Part shown: positions 8,722-17,400 of the stretch, one piece after another | Position numbering within the stretch: the first letter of the stretch is position 1 | Layout: each line of letters opens with the position of its first letter | Source: Streptomyces rishiriensis | Lineage (GTDB): Bacteria; Actinomycetota; Actinomycetes; Streptomycetales; Streptomycetaceae | Assembly: GCF_003112535.1 (NCBI RefSeq) | Contig: NZ_BEWA01000005.1 | Span: 168,024-232,023, forward strand | Direction of reading: 5' to 3' | Length of the DNA stretch: 64,000 nucleotides | The notes under the pieces: generated by a model | Told to the model about the DNA's origin: nothing | The model's input: the letters and a program-made list of their open reading frames with translations, nothing else | Databases searched by the model: none | Position numbers and translations under genes: made by a program

Positions 8722-11508
8722 ATGGCACCGCCCCTCACCCGACGCACCCTGCTGCGGAGCGCGCTGCTCGCGACGGCCGCCCCCGCGCTCTGCGCGACGA
8801 CGGCCGGCGGCGCCTCGGCGAGCGCCCTCCCTCCCCCTCAGGCATGGTCCCTTCAGCCCTTCCCCCTCGAAGCCGTCGCCCTCGGGCCCGGCGTCTTCGC
8901 CGCCAAGCGACAGCTGATGCTGGACCACGCCCGCGGCTACGACGTGAACCGGCTGCTGCAGGTGTTCCGCGCCAACGCCGGTCTGTCCACCCTCGGCGCG
9001 GTCGCCCCCGGCGGCTGGGAGGGCCTGGACGGGGAGGCCAACGGCAACCTGCGCGGCCACTACACCGGCCACTTCCTGACCATGCTCGCCCAGGCGTACG
9101 CGAGCACCGGCGACCAGGTGTTCGCGGCCCGGATCCGTACCGCGATCGACGCCCTGACAGAGGTCCGCGAGGCCCTGCGCCACGACCCCGCGGTCCTGAG
9201 CACCGACGGCCCGTTCGGCGCGGCCGCGGAGAACGTCCGCGGCTCCTACCGGTACGTCGACCTGCCGTCCGGCGTCCTCGGCGGGGCCGCCGAGGTCACC
9301 CTCGCCGCCTGGGTGAAGCCCACGCACGACGCCGCCTGGACCCGGATCCTCGACTTCGGCGACGACACGACCCGCTACCTGTACCTGGCCGCCCGCAACG
9401 CGAACGGGGCGCCCCGGTTCGCCATCACCGGCAGCGGGGCGGGCGGGGAGCAGGGACTCGACGGCACGGCAGCTCTGCCCCTCGGCCGGTGGAGTCATCT
9501 GGCGGTGACCCTCGCGGGCGGCGTCGGGACCCTGTACGTCGACGGCACGGCCGTGGCACGCAACACCGCCATGTCGCTCACCCCGGCCGCCCTCGGCCCC
9601 CTCGCCGACCACTGGCTGGGCCGGTCGCACTACGCCTCCGACCCGGTCTTCGCGGGGGCCTTCGGCGGCTTCGACGCCTGGTCGCGCGCGCTGACCGCCG
9701 ACGAGATAGCGGCGTTGCAGGACCGCCGGACCACCGGTGACCTGGTCTCCTACGGCTTCGACGAGACCTCGGGAAGCACGTTCGCCGACGCCTCGGGCCG
9801 CGCCCTGACGGCCGCCCTGCGGCGCGCCTGGGGAGCCCCCAGCCATCCCGGGTTCCTCGCGGCCTACCCCGAGACCCAGTTCATCCGGCTGGAGTCGATG
9901 ACCGGCAGCGACTACACCAAGGTGTGGGCGCCCTACTACACCGCCCACAAGATCCTCAGGGGGCTGCTGGACGCCCACCTCGCCACCGGCGACGACCGGG
10001 CGCTGGACCTGGCGTCCGGGATGGGCGACTGGATGCACTCCCGGCTGTCCAAGCTGCCCGAGGCGACGCTCCAGCGCATGTGGGGCCTCTTCTCCAGCGG
10101 CGAGTTCGGCGGCATCGTCGAGGCGGTCTGCGATCTGCACGCGATCTCCGCCAAGCCCGAACACCTCGCGCTGGCCCGGCTGTTCGACCTCGACCGGCTC
10201 ATCGACGCGTGCGCCGCGAACACCGACGTCCTCGACGGGCTGCACGCCAACCAGCACATCCCGATCTTCACCGGGCTCGTGCGGCTGTACGACGCGACGG
10301 GCGAGGAGCGCTACCTCACCGCCGCGAAGAACTTCTGGGGCATGGTCGTACCGCACCGCATGTACGGCATCGGCGGCACCAGCACCGGGGAGTTCTGGAA
10401 GGCACGGGACGTCGTCGCGGGGACCATCGGCGCGAGCACGGCCGAGACCTGCTGTGCGTACAACATGCTGAAACTGAGCCGGACGCTGTTCTTCCACGAG
10501 CAGGACCCGGCCTACATGGACTACTACGAGCGCGCTCTGTACAACCAGGTGCTCGGCTCCAAGAAGGACACCGCGGACTCGGAGAAACCGCTGGTCACGT
10601 ACTTCATCGGGCTCGAACCGGGCCATGTGCGCGACTACACGCCCAAGCAGGGCACGACCTGCTGCGAGGGCACCGGGATGGAGAGCGCCACCAAGTACCA
10701 GGACTCGGTGTACTTCAAGGCGGCCGACGGCAGCGCGCTGTACGTCAACCTCTACAGCCCCTCGACGCTGACCTGGGCGGAGAAGGGCGTCACCGTCGCA
10801 CAGCGCACGGACTTCGCACGCGAGCAGGGCAGCACGCTCACCGTCCGCGGACGCACCGCGGCCTTCGCGCTGCGGCTGCGCGTGCCGGCCTGGGCGACGT
10901 CGGGCTTCCGGGTCACCGTCAACGGGCGGAGGGTCGAGGGAACGCCCACGCCCGGCAGCTACCTCACGGTGGTGCGGACCTGGCGCGACGGGGACGTGGT
11001 CCGGGTGGCGACGCCGTTCCGGCTGCGGGTGGAGAAGGCGCTCGACGATCCGTCCCTGCAGACCCTGTTCTACGGGCCGTTCCACCTCGTCGCCCGCGAC
11101 TCGGCCACCGCATACCTGGAGTTCGGCCTCTACCGCAACGCGGCCCTCTCCGGAGACCTGCTGCCGTCCCTCGCGCCGGTGAGCGGCGAGCCGCTGCACT
11201 TCACGCTCGACGGCACCGGGTTCGCCCCCTTCTTCGAGGGCTCCGAGGATCCGACGCACGCCTACGTGCGCCGGGTCGAGCCCCGGATCGTCTTCGGGAA
11301 CCTCGACTCCGGCGTGGCCAACCCGGCGAAGGCGGACGGCGTCACCCTGCTCGACGAGGTGTGGGCGGCGGCTCCGTTCAGCGGGAAGCCGGCGCTGGTG
11401 GCACGGGTGCGCGGGACGGTGGACGCGTGGGTGGCCGACGGGCTGCTGGACGCGGCGGACGGGGAGCGGGCGGTGGACACCGCGCGCCGAGCGACCTACG
11501 TGCGCTGA
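8722..11508 (+). CDS. Secreted GH127-type beta-L-arabinofuranosidase (DUF1680) with an inserted LamG domain
   Basis: 928 residues from the ATG at 8722 (GGAGGA at 8708-8713). The N-terminus has a twin-arginine signal (RRTLLRSALLATAAPALC) ending near ASASA. The (alpha/alpha)6 GH127 catalytic domain begins around residue 50. It is interrupted by a LamG/concanavalin-like sandwich at about 170-333 and resumes at SDYTKVWAPYYTAHKIL. The GH127 zinc/cysteine active site is present: Glu557 in STGEFWK, ETCC at 575-578 and TTCC at 645-648. Family members release arabinofuranose from plant polysaccharides. A C-terminal beta-domain follows from about residue 680. The promoter carries a palindromic operator. 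Confidence 0.9.
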   Translation: MAPPLTRRTLLRSALLATAAPALCATTAGGASASALPPPQAWSLQPFPLEAVALGPGVFAAKRQLMLDHARGYDVNRLLQVFRANAGLSTLGAVAPGGWEGLDGEANGNLRGHYTGHFLTMLAQAYASTGDQVFAARIRTAIDALTEVREALRHDPAVLSTDGPFGAAAENVRGSYRYVDLPSGVLGGAAEVTLAAWVKPTHDAAWTRILDFGDDTTRYLYLAARNANGAPRFAITGSGAGGEQGLDGTAALPLGRWSHLAVTLAGGVGTLYVDGTAVARNTAMSLTPAALGPLADHWLGRSHYASDPVFAGAFGGFDAWSRALTADEIAALQDRRTTGDLVSYGFDETSGSTFADASGRALTAALRRAWGAPSHPGFLAAYPETQFIRLESMTGSDYTKVWAPYYTAHKILRGLLDAHLATGDDRALDLASGMGDWMHSRLSKLPEATLQRMWGLFSSGEFGGIVEAVCDLHAISAKPEHLALARLFDLDRLIDACAANTDVLDGLHANQHIPIFTGLVRLYDATGEERYLTAAKNFWGMVVPHRMYGIGGTSTGEFWKARDVVAGTIGASTAETCCAYNMLKLSRTLFFHEQDPAYMDYYERALYNQVLGSKKDTADSEKPLVTYFIGLEPGHVRDYTPKQGTTCCEGTGMESATKYQDSVYFKAADGSALYVNLYSPSTLTWAEKGVTVAQRTDFAREQGSTLTVRGRTAAFALRLRVPAWATSGFRVTVNGRRVEGTPTPGSYLTVVRTWRDGDVVRVATPFRLRVEKALDDPSLQTLFYGPFHLVARDSATAYLEFGLYRNAALSGDLLPSLAPVSGEPLHFTLDGTGFAPFFEGSEDPTHAYVRRVEPRIVFGNLDSGVANPAKADGVTLLDEVWAAAPFSGKPALVARVRGTVDAWVADGLLDAADGERAVDTARRATYVR

Positions 11509-11546
11509 CGCCCGCACGACAGGCCCACGGACAGGTCGACGCGGCG

Positions 11547-12344
11547 CTACGAGCGGCGGCGGGGCTTGCCGCCCCCGGCGCCGCGCCGGCTCCCGCCGCT
11601 CTTCGTCCCGCCGCCGCTCTTCGTCCCGCCGCCGCGGCCGCGGGTCCCGGCGGCCGTGCCGCGGCGCGGGGCGCCGCTCTGCTGCGGCTTACGGCGCTCG
11701 TCCTTCTTCTGCTCCGCGGCGGGGGTCTGCTGGGCGCGGCCCCGCGTGCTGTTGACCGTGCGGCCCCGGACGATGCCGATGAAGTCCTCGACCAGGTCGG
11801 TGGTCACGTCCTGCGGCCAGGAGAGGGCGACCTCCGACTGCGGGGCGTCGACGAGTGTGCGGTAGGTCAGGTCGCGGCGGTGGTGCAGACGGGCCAGGGA
11901 CTGCGGAACGACCAGGACGCCGATGCCGGCCGCGACCAGATCGATCGCGTCCTCGGTGGTCGCGGGGCGCTCGAAGGCGGGCTCGCCCGGCGGCTGCTCC
12001 CAGCCGATGACGTCGTCGAGGGGGTGCAGGACCACCTCGTCGGCGAGGTCGTCCAGGGTGATCTCCTCGGCCGCGGTGATCACATGGTCCTTGGGGACCA
12101 CGACGACCGTCGTCTCGGTGTACAGGGGGATGGCGCTGAACACCGTGCGGTCGACGGGCAGGCGCACGAAGGCGGCGTCGGCGGCGCCCTCGCGCAGGAG
12201 GCCGGCGGCCTCGGCGGGAGACGTCTGCAGGAGGACGAGGCGGGTGTCGGGCAGGCGCTCCGCCCAGATCCGCGCCCATTTGGCGGGCGTCACTCCGGGG
12301 ACGTACGCGAGCCGGAACGAGGGGGTGTCCGCGGAGTCGGTCAT
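11547..12344 (-). CDS. LysR-type ligand-binding domain protein without a helix-turn-helix
   Basis: 265 residues. The sequence enters the periplasmic-binding-like effector domain of LysR regulators almost at once (FRLAYVPGVTPAKWARIW). It keeps its blocks up to about residue 190 (GAADAAFVRLP, TVVVVPKDH, LVAAGIGVLVVPQSLARL), but the N-terminal winged helix is missing. The last 60 residues are a glycine/arginine/lysine-rich tail (RGRGGGTKSGGGTKSGG) that could bind nucleic acid non-specifically. The gene is divergent from a DUF5997 gene with only 58 bp between start codons. It may be a small-molecule sensor acting through a partner rather than a classical regulator; that is inference. Confidence 0.8.
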   Translation of the reverse strand: MTDSADTPSFRLAYVPGVTPAKWARIWAERLPDTRLVLLQTSPAEAAGLLREGAADAAFVRLPVDRTVFSAIPLYTETTVVVVPKDHVITAAEEITLDDLADEVVLHPLDDVIGWEQPPGEPAFERPATTEDAIDLVAAGIGVLVVPQSLARLHHRRDLTYRTLVDAPQSEVALSWPQDVTTDLVEDFIGIVRGRTVNSTRGRAQQTPAAEQKKDERRKPQQSGAPRRGTAAGTRGRGGGTKSGGGTKSGGSRRGAGGGKPRRRS

Positions 12345-12350
12345 CCCGCC

Positions 12351-12395
12351 AGGTTACCGGCTGTGGTCGGGGCTCCCCGCCGCGGCCGATACCCT
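12351..12395. promoter_or_regulatory. Divergent promoters, both apparently leaderless
   Basis: TACCCT on the plus strand (12390-12395) lies 7 bases before the DUF5997 ATG. TAACCT on the minus strand (12351-12356) lies 6 bases before the LysR-like ATG. Neither gene has a convincing Shine-Dalgarno, so transcripts starting at the ATG are likely. Confidence 0.45.
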
Positions 12396-12402
12396 GGACT
12401 GC

Positions 12403-12789
12403 ATGAAGTCGCAAGCGAACACCCAGACGATGAAGCCCGCCACCGCGGCGAAGAAGCTGGGTGTGCACCTCCCCGCCACGCCCGCCGAGTTCCAGGAGGG
12501 CGTCGTCACGCGCGCCGAGCTGAACGAGCTCCAGGCGAACCCGCCCGAGTGGCTGGTCACGCTGCGCGAGAGCGGACCGCACCCCCGCCCGGTGGTCGCG
12601 GCGAAGCTGGGCGTCTCCATCGCGGGCCTGGCCCGCGGCGGGGTGACCGAGGCGCTCACCACCGAGGAGATCGAGGCGATCAAGGACGCCGAGCCGGAAT
12701 GGCTGGCGAAGGAGCGCGCCACGCAGGCCGAGGTCCGCAAGGAGACGGTGCGGATCAAGAAGCGCAACGCGGAGCGCGCGCAGGACTGA
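12403..12789 (+). CDS. DUF5997 family protein
   Basis: 128 residues from the ATG at 12403. It matches what I know of the actinobacterial DUF5997 family: a lysine-rich N-terminus (TMKPATAAKKLGVHLPATP), a core PPEWLVTLRESGPHPRPVVA, a segment resembling a small helix-turn-helix (AAKLGVSIAGLARGGVTEAL) and a charged C-terminal helix. The function is not known to me; the helix-turn-helix resemblance suggests nucleic-acid binding. It is paired head-to-head with the LysR-like ligand-binding protein, and the two may work together. Confidence 0.8.
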   Translation: MKSQANTQTMKPATAAKKLGVHLPATPAEFQEGVVTRAELNELQANPPEWLVTLRESGPHPRPVVAAKLGVSIAGLARGGVTEALTTEEIEAIKDAEPEWLAKERATQAEVRKETVRIKKRNAERAQD

Positions 12790-12896
12790 CCGGACGGCCG
12801 GCGCGAGGCTCTGCCGGACCTGCCGTGGAGCCGCCCGCCCCGCCGTGCCGGGCTCGGTGAACGTTTCCGGGCTCGCCCGGGGGCCCTCGCTGTGAC

Positions 12897-12902
12897 TACG
12901 AT
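12897..12902 (+). promoter_or_regulatory. Possible minus-10 of the cold-shock gene
   Basis: TACGAT, about 50 bp before the cold-shock start codon. No strong minus-35 is seen. Confidence 0.3.
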
Positions 12903-12950
12903 CTGGGCAGGTTCACCGACGTGGGTGTTTCGAGGTTGCTGGGGGTTGGG

Positions 12951-13340
12951 ATGGTTGCTGGTCGTGTGGTGCGCTTCGACAGTCAGCGCGGTTACGGGTT
13001 CATCGCGCCCGACGACGGCGGGGAGGACGTCTTCCTGCACGTGAACGACATGCTCATGCCCGAGTCCCAGGTCCGCCGGGGCATCGTGGTGGAGTTCGAG
13101 ATCGAGGACGGCGAACGCGGTCCGAAGGCGTCCGGGGTGCGGCTCGCGCGGGGCGAGGACGGCAAGCCCCTCACCGCCGACGACGACGTCCTGTGCGACG
13201 TGCTCAGCACGGACGAGTTCACCCGGGACGTCACCGAGGCGCTGCTGACCGCGGCGCCCTCGCTCACCGGCGAGCAGATCCTCCAGGTGCGCGCCGGGCT
13301 CGCGCAGTTCGCGAAGAACCACGGCTGGGTCGAAGGCTGA
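12951..13340 (+). CDS. Cold-shock-domain protein with C-terminal extension
   Basis: 129 residues from the ATG at 12951. The first 65 residues form an OB-fold cold-shock domain with both RNP motifs (RGYGFIAPDD and DVFLHVNDM), preceded by VAGRVVRFDS. The remainder is an acidic and then helical extension (TADDDVLCDVLSTDEFTRDVTEALL) seen in the longer Streptomyces members; minimal CspA-like proteins are only about 67 residues. It should bind single-stranded RNA or DNA and act as an RNA chaperone. An in-frame upstream ATG at 12921 gives a poorer start. Confidence 0.88.
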   Translation: MVAGRVVRFDSQRGYGFIAPDDGGEDVFLHVNDMLMPESQVRRGIVVEFEIEDGERGPKASGVRLARGEDGKPLTADDDVLCDVLSTDEFTRDVTEALLTAAPSLTGEQILQVRAGLAQFAKNHGWVEG

Positions 13341-13554
13341 TCCGCCCCGCCTCCCGTGTGACCGGAACCGTCCGAACCGTCCCCGGATCGGACGTCGGCC
13401 GCACGGCCCGATGACGCCGCCCACCCTGCGCCGACCTGCGGACTTCGTCGCGCCGGTCGGCAGGACGCGGGCTCCGGCCGCCTCTGGAGCCCCGGTGTCA
13501 GTGGCCTGACCTACAGTTCCCGACACTTGATCACAGCGGGTGCGGGAGGCACGC

Positions 13555-14409
13555 ATGGGGTGGGTGTCGGCCGGCGACTACGAAGTCGCTCTGGATGACG
13601 GCAAGGTGGTGTGCCGCAACGCGGCCGGGCGGCGGTTGAAGTCCGTGCCGCCCAAGATCGCCGACGAGCCGGCGGTGGTGGGGCTGCGCCGGCTCGTCGA
13701 GTGGCTGGAGCGGCACGAACAGCGGTGCCTGGCGGACGTCGAGCGGTGGATGGTGCGCTCGCTGCCGGTGCCGTTCGCCGTCGTCGCCCACGTGTGGCCC
13801 GACCCCGCCTGGCAGGCCGCCCTGCGCGACCTCGTGGTCACCGGGGACGACGGCGAGGTGGCGGGATTCCTGCGGGACGCCGACCCCGAGCGGGGCCTCG
13901 GTCTGGTCGACCTCGACGGCGACACCGTCCGCATCGCCCCGGACCTCGTGCGGCTTCCGCACCCCGTGCTCCTGGACGACCTGGAGGAGCTGCGGGAGTT
14001 CGCCGTGGAACTCGGCGTCCAGCAGCGCGCCCAGCAGCTCTTCCGCGAGGTGTGGCGACGGCCCGCCTCGCTCGACGCGGAGGGCACGTCCGTCGAGGAG
14101 TTCGCGGGCGGCGCCTTCAAGGAGCAGCGGTTCCTGCACGGCCGGGTCACCCAGCTCGGATACCGGGTGCGCGGCGGCAACGCCGTGACGTCCGTCCTGG
14201 AGGACGGCCGCAGCGTCGAAGCCCGCGTGTGGGTGGGCGATCACGAGGGCTACGAGGAGGCCGAGACCGGCCCTCTGACGTTCACCGACGCCGCGGGCCG
14301 GGCGCTGAAGCTCGGCCAGGTCGGCGCGGTGGCGTGGTCGGAGGGCATGCGCATGGCGGCTTCGCTGTACTCCGGGCGCGACATCGAGGACGAGGAGCGG
14401 GCGGCATGA
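13555..14409 (+). CDS. DUF4132-domain protein, first gene of the MoxR-VWA operon
   Basis: 284 residues from the ATG at 13555, with GGGAGG 5 bases upstream. It corresponds to the C-terminal domain of larger DUF4132 proteins: MGWVSAGDYEVALDDGKVVC at the start, then FREVWRRP, FKEQRFLHGRVTQLGYRV and the closing VAWSEGMRMAASLYSGRDIEDEE. DUF4132 has no established biochemical role that I know of. The stop codon overlaps the next start (ATGA at 14406-14409), implying translational coupling. No membrane segments or catalytic signature are seen. Confidence 0.8.
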   Translation: MGWVSAGDYEVALDDGKVVCRNAAGRRLKSVPPKIADEPAVVGLRRLVEWLERHEQRCLADVERWMVRSLPVPFAVVAHVWPDPAWQAALRDLVVTGDDGEVAGFLRDADPERGLGLVDLDGDTVRIAPDLVRLPHPVLLDDLEELREFAVELGVQQRAQQLFREVWRRPASLDAEGTSVEEFAGGAFKEQRFLHGRVTQLGYRVRGGNAVTSVLEDGRSVEARVWVGDHEGYEEAETGPLTFTDAAGRALKLGQVGAVAWSEGMRMAASLYSGRDIEDEERAA

Positions 14410-17400
14410 CGACCCACGACGAGAACACCGCCGCCGTCCTGCTCGACGCGGGCGCCGTCCTGCCCCCGGGCAGCACGACCCGCGAGGACGCCGACACGCT
14501 CACCGTGCGCACCTACGGTCATCCCGCGCTCGACGACCGCAGGATCGTACGCCTCGTGCCGGGCACCCTCGGCGAGGTCGAGGACCTCGCCCTGGACTTC
14601 CTCGGACTGACCCGCGAGGCGCGGACCCCCGAGGTCGGCCAGGTGCGCCGGGAGACGCTCGGGTTCCCCGCCTGGGCGCTGGTCAACGACCCGGCGAACG
14701 GCCATCACGCACTGGCCCTGGTCAAGGACATCGAGCGCCTCGCCCGGCAGGCCAAGTCCCGCCCGGGCAACGCCAAGGACGGCTTCGAGGAGCTCGGCGC
14801 CCGGCTCGGCCGGGCCGTGCCGCACTTCCTGCCCACCTATTACGAGCACGCGGCGCGCGTCTTCCTCCGGCACGAGAACACCACGTACGCCTCCGCCCTC
14901 TTCGGCAAGGCCCGTGAGGCCGAGCGGGTGCACGCGCTGACGGTCGACGAGGAGCGGCAGCGGGCGGTGTTCCTGGAGTTCGCCTTCGCCGGCGCGCTGA
15001 CGGTCAAGGCGCTCAAGGAGCACGTCAGGGCCCTCGCCGCCCGGCTCGACCCGGCCACCGCCTGGGCGCAGTTCCGGCAGCTGACCGTGGAGCGCTGCGC
15101 GGCCGGCATGCCGCCGTACGCGTCGCTGCCGCAGGACGCGCGCGGGTTGATCAAAGCGGCGGGTCTCGACCGGGTCGCCGAGGAGTGCGCCCTGCTCGCC
15201 GACCTGCTCGCCTCGCCCGCCGCGGTCCGGGCCCCCGCGTCCTTCTGGAACGCCTACCGGTCCACCCTCGCCGTCCTCGCCGGGCAGCGGCCGCAGGTGC
15301 GGGTCCGGCTGCTGGAGATCATGCCCGCAGGTCTGGGGCGTTCCGTCGAGGACGACGAGTTCTGGCTCGCGCTGCTCGCCGAGTGCGGCGCGGACCGGCT
15401 CCTCACCGGTGGGACGGCATCCGACGTCGACGCGGCCGAATGGCTCGGCCGCTGGGCGCTGCACCGCAAGCACGGCGGCACCGTCAGCGGCCGCTCCCCG
15501 GCCACTCTCGCCCTCGCGGAACGCATGGCCCCCCGGCTGCGCGAGCTGGGCCGGCCCGTCGACCTGTGCTCGGGGCGCTGGCACCCCGGCGCCGACCTGG
15601 ACCTGCTGGACCTGTGCGTGGCGCAGGGCGTGCCGCTGGCCCTGCCGAACGCCGACAAGGTCGTGCATCTGTCCCTGGACCGCTGGCTGCGCGATCCCCG
15701 CGGCGGACGACGCGACCTGACCGCCGTCGCGGCCGTTCCGCGTCTGCGTCGCCTGCTGTACGCCGGCGTCGGCGCCGTCAGCGGCATCCGTCCCGATTCC
15801 GAGGTGCTGGAGGGCCTGGCCGCGCACCCCGTGCTCGGCGACGTCCTGCGGGAGTGGCTGGACGACGCGGCCGGGGACCTGTCCTCGGCGGTCGGCCTGC
15901 CCGCCGCGCGCGCGGCGCTGGAACGGCTGCGTCCCTTCCGCACGGTGGCCGCCCGGGTCAGCCCGGCGGCCGTGGTCCGGGTCGCCGCGCGCGAGGTCGC
16001 GCCGCTGCTCGGGCACACGCTGCGGGCGGGCGTCCTGGACGAACTGGGCTGGCCCGCGCTCGACGAGGCGCTGCGCCGGATCGACGCCGAGACCAAGCCC
16101 GGCCGTGATCACGAGAACCCGATGACCGTCCAGGAGGCGTGGCCCGCGCTGATCGTCTCCCGTGAGCACAAAGTGTTCGTCGTCGGCCCGCAGGAGATCT
16201 GGCTGGAGCACGACCTGCGGCTGCCCGTGCCCCCGAACCGCTGGCAGCGTCCGTCGTTCCGCTACACGGACGGCGAACTGCTGGTGATGTGGCGGCAGGA
16301 CGGCAAGCAGTTCGGCTACTGGTCCGCCCGCCCGGCCGAGGTGTTCCCGCTCGGCGGCGAGCAGATCCCCGCCTACTGGTACGGCGGCAGCGAGGCAGGG
16401 ACCCCGTCCCTCCCCTTGCCCGGTGGCGGGCGCGCGGGCGGCGGGCGCACGCTGCACGCCGGCGACACCGTCCTGCCCGCCGGCCGCCGCGTCCTCGGCG
16501 ACGGCGCCTCGTACTGGCGGCAGGGCCGACAGGGCCGGCAGCAGGTCTGGCTCGAGTACGACCCGGCCACCGGCACGCACGGGCGTGCCTCACTGCCCGC
16601 GTTCCTGCGGTCCGGCATCCGGGAGGACGCGACGCTGCTGCAGGAGAACTGCGAGCTGCTGCCGCTCCAACCGGGCCTGGAGCAGACCCCGTTCGGAACC
16701 GACGGCACGGTTCTCGGCCGCTGGGTGCGCACCCAGGGCGAGGGCGCCGAGGCGCGTACGGTCGCCGGCACGCCGGACGGCCGGACCGTCACCCTGCCCT
16801 GGGCGGGCGGCCGGGCGCCGGGCGTGCCGCTCGGCGCGCTGCGGCTGCCCGGCGGGGCCGAGCCCGTCGCCGTCCGCCTCCACCGGCAGATCGCCCTGTA
16901 CGCGGGCGACGACACCTCCGCCGCCGGTGAACTCGGCCGGCTGACGCCGATGGAGCGCGGCGGCGAGTTCGCCGCGGGCACCCGTTTCGTCCCGCCGGTC
17001 GAGTACTGGCACGCGCTGCGTCCGCGCGACGAGCGGGCGTCGGCCGCGCTGCGCGCGCTGACCGACGAGCAGGCGGCCGAGATCGTGCGGGCCGCGGCGC
17101 GGGCGCTGGCCGAGCGGCAGGCCGTGCTGGCCGCGGCCGGGCCGGTCGACGCCGCCTCGGAGGGCCGGTCGGTCGTCCCCACGGCGGACGAGGTCGTGCA
17201 GGAGATCGTGTCCCGTCTCCTGCCGGCGCTGGGCGACCGCAGGCTGGTCACCGGGGTCGGCGCGCTCGTGCGCGCGGTGCTGCGGCTCGCGGAGTCGACC
17301 GCCGCGTTCGTGGCGCCTCCGGTCGCACGGCCCACTGCACAGAGCAACCGGGTCGACGGCATGTTCGCGGACCTGAAGCCCGAGCACGGCGACGACCAGA

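Noticed and set aside
8671..11517. A 948-codon minus-strand frame opposite the GH127 gene
   Set aside because: The plus strand has a clear signal peptide, active site and promoter; the antisense product is low-complexity Arg/Gly/Val sequence.
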